64,000 nt of DNA. Source: JANRJY01 sp033763735 (lineage in GTDB: Bacteria; Bacteroidota; Bacteroidia; Cytophagales; UBA9547). This document shows positions 27,401 to 42,400 of the stretch, piece after piece (within the stretch, counting starts at the first letter, position 1; each line of letters starts with the position of its first letter). The DNA lies in the NCBI GenBank assembly GCA_033763735.1, contig JANRJY010000103.1, positions 5,048-69,047 of the forward strand, in the 5' to 3' direction. Made by a program: the position numbers and the translations under genes. Under the pieces are notes generated by a model, which had not been told where the DNA came from, searched no databases, and was given only the letters and a program-made list of their open reading frames with translations.

Positions 27401-30400
27401 AGGAAGCACATTTGCGCAGACTAATTGATTTCCGGATATTGAACTATTTCCGATTATGGTATGTACAGTCATTGCTATGCCATTTGAAGTAACCACACTT
27501 CCTAAATAACAAGTACCGGATGAAGTGACTATAACCAAAATATTATCATTATTAATTAATGAGGAAGTTGTGAAATTTGCAATATTTGAACCAACTACGC
27601 TATTATTTACCATCCATTTATATGTTGGGGTAGCACCTAAGTTTGTACCTAATGCGGTAAATGATACTGTGGTTCCTTGGCAAATTGGTGAAGCAGGAAT
27701 TCCGGAAATCGTACTTCCTATTCCACCTGCTGATCCAATTTCAGCAATTTGAAAATCTCCATATCCACTAATGCCTAGAGCTTGTGTATAAGTTCCAGTT
27801 ACTGAACCCAAGGTTTGCATTGACCATGTAGCAGCTGCATATTTACCAATGTTAAAATTTAAAGGGTTTGATCCTGCATCATAATTGGATGTAATAAAGT
27901 TAAAGGTACTATTAAAGTAAATTGGAGAAATTCCTGAACCATTTAGTGTCCAATATTTATTTACAGATCTGGTTGAATTTAAACAGCTTGAAATATTAGG
28001 ATGATCCCCATTTGTGGCTTTTGCAGTAAAGGTTCCTCCACTTGTTACATTAGGGAAAAATACATTTACCGGCAAATAATTTCCATCACCGACTTCAAAT
28101 GTATATGACACTCCTGTACCGGTATTAATATATTTCTGGATTATCCCTTGAACATAACTGTTAGAGTTTCCACCTGTTATACTTGCGCCTTGTAAAACAT
28201 TAACCTTGTTTACACCTGTGTTAATAACTCCATTTGATAAGAATAACGTTCCTGCTATGTTTACATCCTTAGTAAGAATTTTAGTTGAACCTCCTGATAT
28301 AGATACATTATTGAAATTTTCACCACCGCTTCTATTTATGTTTTGTGATGTATTTCCTAAAAATCTAACCATTCCTTGTGATACAAATGGTTTAGCGGTA
28401 TTGTTCCAATTTCCAAATAAATCAATAGTGAATGAACCTCCATTAAAAGTACAATTACTACCATTAATGTTTACATCACTCGTCACAGAAATATTTGAAG
28501 CTAAATAAAGTACTTTATTACCTGTACTACTTATGTTTAATTTTCCAAATGCAGTGACTGAAGTGCCAGAAATGGATTGATTACCAGAGGATTTAATAAA
28601 TGTGGCTGTACTTCCATTAGAAATATATGTTGAATTATTAGTCCAATTACCACCTATAGAAATTACATAAGTGGAACTATTTATCGTAAAAATTCCAGAA
28701 GATATATCTAGGTTATTTGATATGGATAAATTTGAAGTAGCTTGGAAATTTGCTCCACCAGTACTGCTATTGAGCTTTAAATTATAGAATGCATTATTGC
28801 CATTACTTATTACGTAAGTACCAGTTGCACCCAATAATTCGACAGTTGAAGTTCCAGGAATAAAACTTCCAATATTTTGCCATAAATCGTATGCTTTAAT
28901 AATAGGTGAGCCTACAGTAGCAACAATAAATGTACTTCCACTTTGAGCAGTAAATGCACCTGAAACAGATAAGTTTACTCCAGATAAAGTTAATCTTGAA
29001 TTTGAATTTAATGTAAAGTTTTTAGTTGCACCCGCAATTGAACTCAATAGAGGGTAAGTATTAGTTATATAAGGAGGAATTGATACATCCGGAATAAAAG
29101 TGTTAGTATTAATAGTAGGAAGTGTAGGTAAATTATTCTGATCATACCAATTGTTGGAATCTTGCCAATCGGAACTAACATTACCTGACCAATAAGCAAC
29201 TGGTGCACTGTAAGTCCATTGAATTGAACCTGTGGCTGCAGATTGCGTTGGATATTGATCATCTTTTTCATAAAAGAAACTACCTAATAATCCTTTCGAA
29301 TCAAAAACGTTTACTATCCCTGAAATAGATGATAAAGTTCTTTCTATGCTAAATGACGGACCTGAGTTAAATGAAACATTTGTTAAAGTAGTGTTAGGCA
29401 TAGTATTGCTAAATAACAAATACCTGCCACCGGAAGCTCCTGAGGTGAAAGACCCTTCACTTAAATTATTTGTAGGATCCAAATTGGCTCCCGAAAGTAT
29501 TCTAATACCATTTGTATTTAAATTTGAAATTACATAATATTTTGCACCTAAAGTTCCCCCAGAATTTATATCAATTCCATAAGTACCCGCAGATTGTATC
29601 AAAATATTAGCAGTATTTGTGGAAGTAGAACCAACTATGTTTAATCTACCACTAACATTAATTGAACCATTATTACTCATTAAAACACTTGAACCACCAC
29701 CAATGTTTACAATACATCCAGCGCCAATATTTAACTGATCAGTTCCAATATTATCTCCTAAAGTTATAGAATTTCCATTTAAGTTAAGTGTGGTGTTTCC
29801 ACTAAGAGTACTCATAGTGATATTACTCTTAGTAGATAAATTGGACGCTAAATTATAAGTAGAATTGAATGTTGAAAACTGAATTGAAGAATAAACAGAG
29901 CTGCCCGGGTTAAATGTATAAGTTCCAGAAGGATTTCCTGCAAACAATATAGTATTATTTCCTGAATTAAAATTTGATCTGTTTATAAAACTTTTTCTTA
30001 TAATAATTGTATTTGAAGAACCATCCAATGTTCCAGAGTTAATATCTAAATTTCCATAAATATTAGTCGTAGCATTTAATTGGAAGTTTGCGGTTCCTGC
30101 AATTACAACATTCGGAAATGCATTTGCACCATTGTTAATTCCTTTATTACCTGACATTCCAGTGAAACTTATGGTACTATTAGTATTATATGCAGTAGAC
30201 CCACTTCCTCCTTTGGTATAATTACCTAATACTACAATATTGTCATTTGCACCATTTGTTTGAATAGTTCCGTTTATAATCAAATCCCCATTTATAGTTA
30301 GGTCTGTTCCAATGGCAGTAGTATTTATATTAAGAACAGCTCCACTGTTTATCGTTAAATTATTGGCTAAAGCTCCTTCAAAATTAATAACCGGTTGAGC

Positions 30401-33400
30401 ACCATTAGGAAAAGCAATCACTACATGTTCAGCTCCTGTCGGAACGATATTAGGTCCAGAACTTGGGGTCCAGTTATTAGGATCAAACCAATTAGAACTG
30501 ATGCTTCCATTCCATGTTAAAGTAATTGGTCCTGTCCATTTAATTAATCCAAGATAAGGAGGTGTGTTGTATGGGTTTATATTATCATAAGGATCAAAAT
30601 CAAATCCTTCACCCGAAAATACTCCTGAAGCATTATCAAAATAAAGAATTCCGGCAGATGATGTAGGTTTGGAAACATTGTATGGACCAGCTCCTCCGGG
30701 ATTTTGTGGGAAGTTTACAGCAGAAATGGTCATTGTTTGATCATTATCAATAGTCAAGAATGTTGTGCCTGCTGCTCCATTATTAAATGTTCCATTACTC
30801 AAATTATTAACCCCATCGATTGTTGCACCCGAACTAATTACAACGCCCGAAGTGTTCATATACTCAAACAAATAATAATTGGCACTTATTGTAGCACCAT
30901 TTCCAACTTGAAATGAATACCTGTTTCCCGTATTGTTTTGAGTGATTTTAGCAACATTTGAGCTATTTCCTATAGCTTCAAAAGAACCACCAGTGCCAAT
31001 AGTAAATGAAGCTGTTCCTGCACCATTTCCTATTCCTAATGAACCTCCTGCACCGATTTTATATGTTCCGTTAATATTATTGCTAGTTCCATTAATCACA
31101 ACACTCTTTCCATTACCATCAAATGTTCCTGAAACAATATTAAAATTATTAGTTATAATCATATTGTCTTGAAGTGTGTATGTTGTTCCAGGAGCATTAA
31201 TGATCATATTTGGGACTGAGGATCCATTGAATTGAATATTTGCGATTCCTCCTTGTTGATTTAAAACGTAAGTTCCGTTGGTTGTGAATTTACCTCCGGT
31301 TGCAAACATATCACCACCAATTGTAACTACTGTACCCCCACCAATATTGAAATTACCCCCTAATACATATAGATTGTCTAAAATTCTATTATTATTGTTA
31401 CTGTTCCACAAATACACTTGATTTGTTCCAGTTTTGTTTACCGTAAGCTGATAAAAGTCTTTTACCCCAATTGCTCCATTATAGATAATTTGATTTGCAG
31501 CATTTCCGTCAAAGATAACTTGACCTTGCTGACATATAAAAGAGCCATTTCCATTATTATTGAAATTACCTCCTATATTAATCGAGTAATTGTTTGGACT
31601 AACATCTAAAGTAGTTCCATTGTTAATATTTAAATTCGTTCCTACAGAAATATCACCACCTAAAGTCTTAGTATTGTTTAATAAATTTAATATTCCATAT
31701 GATATTCCACCAATTGTTTGGTTGAAAGCGGCATCAAAATATGTATTTGAAGAAGCATTGAAATTATAGGTATTAAAGCCACTAGGGGCATTATTTGTTC
31801 CTCTAATGTATAAATTTTGTGCACTGTTATTTACATTAAAATTACCTAAATTATTGATGTTAATAATTGTGTTGGTTAAGAAATTAAAATTTCCTCCTCC
31901 GACTAATTGAACATTTACATCTCCGGTTGTTGTAACATTTCCTAATAAATTAGTTGTAGTATTTCCTAATAATATATTGTTAAACTTAGAAGCATTTATA
32001 TTTTGAGCAGCTGTTCTTATAAAGTTAATAGTTCCGGCTCCTGCATAATTTCCTGAACCTGTCCAATTGGTTCCTAGGAAATTATGTGATTGTCCACCAT
32101 CATCAAAGGTTCCAGTTGATTTGATATTTACATCTCCAAGTAAACGATGCACATTTGTTGCTTCTGATTGCATATAGGAATCTACGTTTAACAGATTTAC
32201 AACAGTATCTTGTCCAATAAATAATTTGGTACCCGTTCCTGCAACACTTAAATTATAACAATACATACCAGTAATTGACTGATTAGCACCATTTAAGATT
32301 ATAGTACCCAATGCAACGCCATTATTAAATAACGAACCTGCATCTTTTTGATAATTTCCTTTTAAGAATATTCTATAATTATTAGTGAGTGGCGTAACTG
32401 AAGCATTATTAGTTATAAGCAAATCTCCATTAATATTTATTTGAGAACCTGACAGTTGGTAAGTAATAGGGCTGTTTTTTAATGCTAGATTGTTAAATGA
32501 TGAAGTTCCATTATTAATCGTGTAAGTACCTGGATTACACTCAAAAGAAACGGTACCATTACTAGGAATAAATGTACTATTTGCATTTTTTACCCATGAA
32601 CCACCCATTGTAATTTTACTTGTTCCGGAATTTACTGCAAGTGTGGCCGCACTTGCACCAGTTCCAAGAGTTAAAGTCCCGCTAATGGATAAATTAAAAT
32701 TATTACTTAATTGCAAATTACCATTAGTAATTGTCATATCTCTACAATAGGCATCTTCGGTAATTAATGAAGGATTGTTGGGTATTCCGGCTCCACCAGG
32801 AATTATAACGTTATCAAGGATAGTTGGTTTACGATTTGGTGTCCAATTGAGCGAATCTTTCCAATTGGTGCCTATAGAACCATTCCAAGTTAAAGTTTGA
32901 GTTACCGGCCATATAATTTTTCCGGAATTTGCATCAGGCACACCCGCACCTAAAGTATTTGCAGGGTCAAATTCATAGTTATATACGCCCAATGTCCCAT
33001 TTAATGGATAATTTATATATGCAATACCGGTAGCACTTGAAGAGCGATAAATGTTATATTGGGTTCCAACTGTAGGCGTTCCTGAATAATTCAATACTAA
33101 ACCGGTAATTGAATTTACACCGGTCAAGTTGGCATCTAGTATTAAATAGTATCTTGCTCCTCCTCCAGCGTTTCGCATATTATCAAAAGAACCGTTTGAT
33201 AAGTTATTTATAGGATCCAATACAGCAGATGGGCCAACATACATTCCTTGATCTGCAAGATTTAAGATTCCATAATATTGAGCTGCCAATTTAGCACCAT
33301 TATTAATTTGAATGATTGAGCCATTTCCTGCAGCACCAGTTTCTACTGAAATAATAGCTTTGTTGCCTGAATTTAATCCTATTACACTTAAGGCAGCGCA

Positions 33401-36400
33401 TGAACCAGATACCGTTAGAATACTTTGTGAACCAGCATTGTTTATAAGTAAATACGCATTTTGATTAATATTTAAAACTCCAGATACTGAAAATATTTTG
33501 CCAGATGGCAAGTTGCTTCCAAAATATAAATTAGTTGAATTTAAATTAAGTGTGGCACCACACGCAATATTCATACTTCTTGCAAATCTATAATTATTAG
33601 ATGTAGTACCTAAGGTGTAACTTGTAGTACTGTTAGGGAGAAAATCCACATCATAGATGGATAAATTACTAGCATTCGTTTGAATTAAAACATTAGGGAT
33701 GGCACTTTTAAATGTAATGCGACTTAAATTCCCTGTGTAAGTACCATCATTCAATAAGTTTCCTGTAATTGTAATTGGATTATCAGTTGTTAGGGGTGTT
33801 GTGTTAGTAGCATTTGTATTTAAAACAGTACTTGTTCCAATGTACAAATTGCCTGTTAATAAACTACCAACTAATCTTTTTGTAACACCACCGCCTGCGA
33901 AAGTAACATTAGATACAATTAAATCAGGTATACTTTGATTGCCTCCATCAAATACAAAATTAGCACCTGAAGTTGTCCAATTACCTTGAATAGTTGAAGT
34001 TGCTGGAGGCCCTCCTTGAAATAAACTAGAACCAAAATAATGTGTAAGTCCATTGCCCATGTGAACATTACCACCAGAATTAATCGAAAAGACATTCCTA
34101 AAATTTCCACCATTTCCTGTAAAAAGCACAGGCGCTAACGTATTTGAAACTGTAAATGCATAAAAAGAATTACTCAAACCGGGATTGATTGTTTGGATTG
34201 AATTGCCTGCCACGTTAAAGGTTGCATTACACCCATTAATCGCATCCAAAGAACCATTATTTGTAAAATAATTACCAAACCAACTCACATCTCTTCTGAA
34301 GTTAAGTGAAGTATTTAAACTAACAAATATATTTCCAAGTACCGATACTGAACTTCCACAATTGTTTCCTGTAATAGTTTTTCCAGCTGTACCCCCAACA
34401 TAAATTCCTGGTAATAAATATGGGGTGTTATTCTGTGAGTTAGTAATTGTTTGAGCATTTCCAATTAAATAAAATGTTGAACTTGGAGAAGGTGAGGGAT
34501 AGTTTGAAATATTCATATCTCCATATGCAGTGATATTATAACTATTATCATTCAAAATTGCATTTGCATTTGAAACATAATTTCCAGTAACTGTAGTATT
34601 TCCTTGAAGTGCTGCATTTGCAGGGTTTCCTCCATTATTCGTGGTGATATTTAAGTTTCCATACGAAATAGGTAGTATATTTTGATCACCTACGCCTGAA
34701 TTAATATTAGTAGTACTGCTTGAATTGATGTTATAGGTTCCAAATCCAGTAGGAAATGCAAAACCGGTTGCAGAAACAATTTGACTATTTAAAATAGAAC
34801 CGGATATCATTGTTAATGATTTAGAAGAATTTCCAATCATTGGAAAAGTCGACATGTTTAATGTAACTCCATTGTTAAGTTGAACATTTCCTGAAATTGT
34901 CAATGTATTAAACTGAGTTTTAGTACCTGTTCCGCCTAAGTTAAGATTATTAAATCCGGTAATATCGGGATCGATATTCCAACCTGCTCCATTATGAAAA
35001 AGTGTACTATTGCTTCCCCATATTATTTGAGATGCGGTAGTGACTATTGATAAATTACCTCCGAGTGTAATGTCTCCATTAGCAGCTGAAATATCTAAAA
35101 CAACTCGGGTATCATTAGCATTACGACCAATGTTTAAATTATTTTGAACGATGAAACTTCCAGATGCAATTTTGGAAATAACTGAAGGTGTTGGGGCTGT
35201 TGCAGTACTTAATGTTAAAGTACCATAAGTTAACCCAGAAATAGTTTGGTTTATATCCGCTCTATACTCAGTAATACTTCCATTGGCAATGTTGTATGTT
35301 CCAAAATTTTGTGGAAAATTATTCGCACCTCTTAAAAATAATGTATTAGTGCTAAAATGACTGAATGTGCTGGAAGGGTTATTTGATATTCCGGTGAAAG
35401 TTTGCAAATCAACATTTCCAGTTCCTGAATTTATGGTGAAATCCCCTGTAACAGTAAAATTATTAAAGAATGTTTTAACACCGGGATTTAACAAATATAA
35501 ATTGTTAAAAACTGTAGTTTGAGTTCCATTGTTAATATTTTGAGCTCCGGCACCATTAAACCAAATTGCTCCGGTTCCTGTTTGTTGAAATGCATTTGAT
35601 GCTACATTGTTTGTAAATGCTCCACCAATATATAAATTATTTGTCAGCCCATTTACTGTAGCATTATTTGAGATAATTAAACTATTTTGAAAACTGGGAC
35701 TTGAAATAATATATTTTTGAGAAGCTCCTGTAAATGAAACGTTATAAAAATTAGAACCATTAATGCTTTGATTTGAAGAACCATTAAAAAATATTGTTCC
35801 AGTTCTTGGAACTAAAGCTCCACTTCCAGTTTCTGCGTAGTTTCGACTCACATATATTGGGAAATTGTTTCCTGAAGTTACATCTAAATTTCCATCAGTG
35901 ATAAACAAATCATTTGTAGAAAATGGGTTGTTTAATTGAAATAGTGTACCAGGCCCTGCAATGGATAATATGTTAAAAGGAGAATTACCTGAATTAATAA
36001 AACCAGTTCCTAAAAGACTACCAGTTAAAGCAACTGTTCCACCTCCGGAAAGAAAAGTTCCTGAATTATTAAATGTCTTACCAACATTAATGATATTGTT
36101 CGAATTAATGCCCGATAAAGTGTTTGCAACATATACATCTATGTTATTTTCAACTTTTAATTGATTGCAAGCAGGAGAAAGGATTAATGAAATTCCTGCT
36201 GTTGTAAGTCCTTGATTATCAATTACTATTCTATAAGCGTTAGCGCTTGTTCCTCCAATTGTTACATTATATTTTCCAGCAACAAATGAATGATCCAAAA
36301 TCACAGAATCTGTGGCAGAAGGAACTAAATTATCTGACCAATTATTGGTGTTTTCCCAAAATGCGGTTCCAGGGTTAGTACCAACCCAAAATTTACCAAC

Positions 36401-39400
36401 TTTTTTCCATACAAAATTTCCAGAATTTTGACTTAATGCAGGATTATCATTCTCAAAACTAAAAGAACCTAAGGGACCTTGTGGGTTAATTAAGGTAAAA
36501 AAGTTAGCACCAGCTACCGAAGCTCTCCTAATATTGTATATTGGTCCTGAATTGAATGTGATACCTGATAATGAATACATTCCAGGTAGTGTAATGTTAT
36601 CGAAATTAATATATTGTTGACTTCCTGTAAAACCATTATTAAAAGTTCCACCACTGAAATTGTTTACTGGATCTAAGGTACCACCATTGAATACGATTCC
36701 TTGAGAACCTATACCATTTACAGCATAATTTAAATTTTGAATATTAAAGTTTCTTGCATTAAAAGTTCCTGCGTTTTGTGTTATAATATATCCTCCTGTT
36801 GGTGAAGAAGAATGGCGACCAATATTTGAAAACAAAGTGCCTGAACCAACGACTTTAAAAGTCCCTCCGTTGTTAATAATACTGTTTTGATTTGCAAGAT
36901 AAAGTGCACCTCCTGCATCAATATCAAGCGTCCCTCCTGTTAAGGAAACAACAGTAGCAACACCTCCACCAATTAATGATAAGCTAGTTCCGGCTAACGA
37001 CATGGTACCTGAATTAATTAATAGCATTCTTCCACTTGTTATTGTGGTAGGATTGGCCAAATAGTATGTCGAACCTGGTGTGTTTTGAATTATACTTCCA
37101 AATAATGAACCTGATATTCCTGGATTAATTACGTATGTACCTGGTACTGTAGTGTACAGTGTTAAACCTGTTGCATTATTCTGATTATAGTTACCGCCAT
37201 TATTATAAAGATTTCCATTTAGCCAAACACCATTTGTTCCGGCGATATTAAGTGTGCCACTATTAATATATAAATCATTTTGAATATTAATATCGCCTGC
37301 TGATGTTGCTGTTTGTCCGGCATTTTTATTAATTATTAAATTATAGAAGTTTTTTCCAGAAGTCGTATTTGAAATTGCTCCGGTTGTAATGTTAGCATTG
37401 TTTCCAAGTAAGTTTACTGTGCCTGTACCCTGATTAAAAAAACCATTATTTGTCCAGTTACCTGAAACGTTTATTGAATAATTACTTGGATTTATATCAA
37501 AAGTTACTCCTGTACCTATTGTTAATGCACCGGCTATATCGGTATTACCTTGCAATATTTTTGTTCCAGAATTAGCTAAAAAAACACTATTAAAACTATT
37601 TCCAAGAATAGTTTGGTTAACGCCAACCAAAGATAAAGTGGCAGTATGTGTAAATGAACCATATGAAAGCCAGTTACCAAATGTTTGAATATTTAAATTT
37701 TGAGCATTTAAAGTAGGTCCTGATTGTATAACTACATTACCAGTATAAATATGGGTATTGGCATAAGTACCTCCATTTCCTCCGCCTCCACCATTTGCAA
37801 AAGTTTTAGTTCCTGATCCGGAGAAAGTTACATTATTAAGAAAAGGACTTGAATTGCCATTTGCAATAGTTTGAGCAGATGATCCAGAAAATATTACTCC
37901 AGTTAGTGAGTTAAAAGTTATGGAGGTGCCGGGTTGCTCAGTTAAATTGCCCTTAACTTCAATTATTCTATTTGAAATATCCAAGTTTGCCCCTGATGTT
38001 TGTGATGCACCATTTGATAATGTAATTGTCCCATTTACTGTAAAATTATTTAAGGCAACTAAGTTTAAGTTAGGAGAAGTTAATCTGTTGACAGTTATGT
38101 TGTTAAAATAACTTTGTCCATTACCTGATATTAATTGATCGTTACTTGAAATGGCATTAAATGTATGCGTGCCACCATTAATTAAACTAACTCCTGTTCC
38201 TGTATTTATCCAATTCCCAGATATAAAAATATTTTTATTTGATGAAACAAAAGAAGATCCATTATTGAAAATGACGTTTCCATTAATTGAAGTTGTTTCA
38301 CCACCGGATTGAGGTAAATGTGTAATGTTGCCTCCTGAGTTTGCAAAAATTAAATTTTGAAAGCCTAAGTTTGCGGAACCAGGCCCAATATTTTGGTTTG
38401 TACCATTAAACAATATTGTTGAGGTTGTAGATGATGGCGTATAATATGCTTGAGCTAGAAGCCAATCTCCTGAAATAGTATGCGTAAATCCTCCATCTAC
38501 AAATATTGGAGTACCTCCGTTTCTAACGATAGAACCAACAATATTTGCACCACCTAAAGTTGCAATTTTAATGTTTGAATTAGCTCCACCCGGACCATTA
38601 AGTTGTACATTACCATATGTTAATGGCGGGAACTCTTGAAAAGAATTATTTGCAACATCATTAAAATTAACAATACTTGCACCGGTTAGTGAAATATTGG
38701 AAACACTTATTCCATTGTAAAAATTATTTGGAGATAGAATGGAAGTCTGAATTCTGGTATTGTCTCCTAATTGAATTTTAGTAGTTCCTGAGCCTCCAAT
38801 TATCTGGTTTGTACCCAAAACAATATTATTCAATAGAATATTATCTCCACCGGTATTTGTAGCTTGGAAAGTACCATTAATAGTTACATTTGCGTTTATT
38901 GTTTTGTTTCTTGCAGCAGTTGGAGCTGTTTGAGTAAAAAATAAATTTCCAAATAAATAAGACAATGAAGCCCCTAAAGTTTGTGATGCATCCGGATTAT
39001 TGAAAATTACAGTACCTAATCCTGTTATTGAGGATAAAGTTGCATTATTGATGCTGCCTCTGATTTCTGCAGTACAAAATGTATTACCCAAGTCTAAAGA
39101 AGAAGAGGCTGTATTATTAAAGTCAACGTTTCCCAAAATGGTAACATTACAAGGTCCGGCTGCAACATTTCGCGGACCATTTCTTAATTCCATATTCCCA
39201 TAGCTTATTCCTCCAAGAAAAGACTGAGAAAAAGTTTGATCCATTCTATAAAATGAGCCAGTGTTATAGTTATAGTTTGCAAAATTGTATGGATAATTTG
39301 TTGCACCTTGTTGCACAATTCGAGCTGCATTAGCTATACTGATTGTTCCTGAACCTGGAAAGGTTATTCCGCCCCTTAAACTTGTATTATTAGCTAAAAA

Positions 39401-42400
39401 CACCGATCCTGAATTAATATTGATTGCGTTTTTTATAAAGCAAGTTGAAAAAGAACCTGATAAAGTTGATATAATCAAGTTGTTTGTCGCATTGATATTC
39501 AATGTTGCTTGACCAAAATCCATGTTTCCAACTGAAATTCTTTGTATATAGGAAGGATTATTGGAAGTTGAACTCATGTTTATGTTTCCATTATAATTTA
39601 GTATCCCTCCAAAATTTAAATTACCGGAAATGTTAAGATTTTGTGTGTTAGAATAACCTGATAATGTAGTATTGTTTGCAATGGTTACATTAATAGCATT
39701 TATGTCTCCATCAAGTATTTTTTCTCCAGAGTTTAAAGTGTTTAAATTTGAAAAATTTGCAGTAATACCTGTTACGGTTTGTATTCCGGATCCAGCCAAG
39801 AAAAAAGTAGCTCCTGCATTGTGGCTGAAATTCCCAGTAATTAAATTAAAATTACCATACAAATAATTATTAAAAGCTGCACTTGATACATTAGTATTGT
39901 TATCAATAATCAAATCTCCCAAAATGGTAATAACATTATTTATTTGACTGGTACTTCCACCATTAAATATCACATTTCTGAAAATAGAAGGATTTGAAAT
40001 CGCTTGAACTGTGGAACTATTAAACACAATTGTCCCAGAAGTAGACCCATTATAAACTCCGGTAGCAGCCTGATTCCAATAACCTGAAACCGTGTGTGGA
40101 TAATTAGAACCTAAGAAAGTTCCATTTGAATTTATGTTAATATTACCATTAATATATAAGCTGTTTTGTGCATTAACAATTGCAGCAGGAACTGCTAAAG
40201 AATTGACATAAAAATTATTTACAATAACAGGGTTGTTGCCTATTATTTGACCATAGGCACTATTATATGACAAATCGCATGTTTGATTTGAATTATTAAA
40301 TAAATTGACTTGGCCAATCAAATTTGTATTGATACCTCCTCTTAAGTCTAAATTATGAATTGCATTTCCAGAAGTAGTAACATTAAATAGCCCTCCATCA
40401 AGAACATTCACTAGTTGTCTTACAATTACATTACGAACGGCACTATTTTCAAAAGATAAAATTCCTGAGGTCCCATCTCCGACTTGTAAATTGAAAATAT
40501 CTAAATCTCTATCCAAAAGAACAGTATGACCATCCTTAACTGTAAATGATGCCCCTGCAGAAGTGAAGTCGTTTAAAGTAGGGTTGTTTCCTGATCCATT
40601 TTTCCAATTGTTTAAGTCGCTAAATAAACCAAATACGTTTTGTGAAAAATAAGTACTACTAGGGTTCGTCCATATCACATTAGAAGTTGGATTTGGATTT
40701 GTAAATGCACTTCCTGAAAAACTTCCTTTTGCATCGTTGAAAGTAATGACTCCTGAATTCGGTTTTGTTACATTGAAAGTAGGACCTCCAGTAAATGTGG
40801 TATTTGTGGCAATGACATCCGGAGAAATGTTCAACCCTGTCAAATTAATATACTGCGTTCCTGAGCCATTTGAAAAGCTACCATTATTAAAAGTTCCATT
40901 TGGATCAATACTTCCATTAGAGACATTGAGTCCACCATTTCCTAGATTATTAAATGTAAAGAAATTAGCGCCAAACACAGCCCCTGAAGTTGATTGAGTT
41001 ATTGAATAAACGCCAACACCATTATTTGCTATATTGGCAAAACCAGTTAATGAGCTTCCACTAACAGAAAATGTTCCTTGATTATCAATCATTTGGTTTG
41101 ATGCAATTTTTAAATTGCTGTTGGATGGCAACAAAAGTGTTACACCAGAAGGAATGATAATAGATGATGAAAGTGTTGTATTGGATGCCAAAGTTTTAAT
41201 TCCTGATCCCGGGAAATTTAGAGAATTATATGTTACACCTGCTAATCCTTGATTAGATCCTATATAATTGACGGTACTATTATTAACGTTTATGAAAAAT
41301 CCCATTGAATTTTGAGCGCCTGATAAGTTAAGTATCGTTGATTGACTTTGAAAATCAATTGTGCCACTTCCGAATAGGTTACCAACCACAGTATAGACAT
41401 TTGCTGAAGAACCTAATCGTAAAGTTGCGCCTGTATTAACGTATACATCTGAATTAAACCTAGCTCCTCCATTGAGTGTTGTTTGATTGTTTCCTGCAAA
41501 AGATATCACTCCTGTTGCAGAAAGAAGATTGTTGAAATTGATGCTCGTAGCAGCGGAATTAGTAATAATTGCGTTGCTATTAAAAGTTGCTGCACCAAAA
41601 TTAGAAGTGTTATTAACAGTTTTTGTGAACCCAGTTGTAAAATTTAACAATGAAGGGTTTGTTATTGGTTGAGAGTTCCAAGTGAGACCGGTCTGTGATA
41701 CTAATCCATTAAAAAATATCCCTCCAGTACTTAAAATTGAAAACCCGTTGCTAAAGGACGAAGTACCTAAAACTGAAGTTGTACCTCCTTGATTTATTGT
41801 TAAATTATTTGTGGAGGTCAAATTGTTTGCTAAACTTATTGAAGAGATTCCTGAAAAAGTAATATTTCCGTTTTGAGCCACAGCACCTGAAAAAAGAATA
41901 GGACTATTTGCAACAATTGAATTGGTATTACTTAATGTTGCAGCACCTCCTAAGAATGAACCATTATTATTTATGCCATTCAAAAATACTAAATTAGCAG
42001 GAGTAGTTACTCCCGTAGTTGAAAAAATACCATTGTTTGTGACTAATCCGGTAAATGAATCTACACCTGAATTATTATTGTCAGAAAATGTCCCATTAAT
42101 TAATGTTTGTGCATTTACAACAAGATTATTGTTGGAAGTATGATCGAATACAGTTGCTCCGGTTACGGTTAGTCCACCATTTAATGATAAATTTGTTGCT
42201 GCAGATTTGGTTTTTGTTCCACCTCCACTTATAACTACATTGTTATATGAATTTCCTGTGGGTTGAGGTATTACATAATTTCCTGTTCCCCCAAAGGCAA
42301 AAGTACCCCCAGAAGCACTCATAAATGTGGTAAGAGTTCCTCCCGGAATTATTGGGTTTGTTGCATTATTAATGGTATATGATATTGTTCCTGTTCCAAC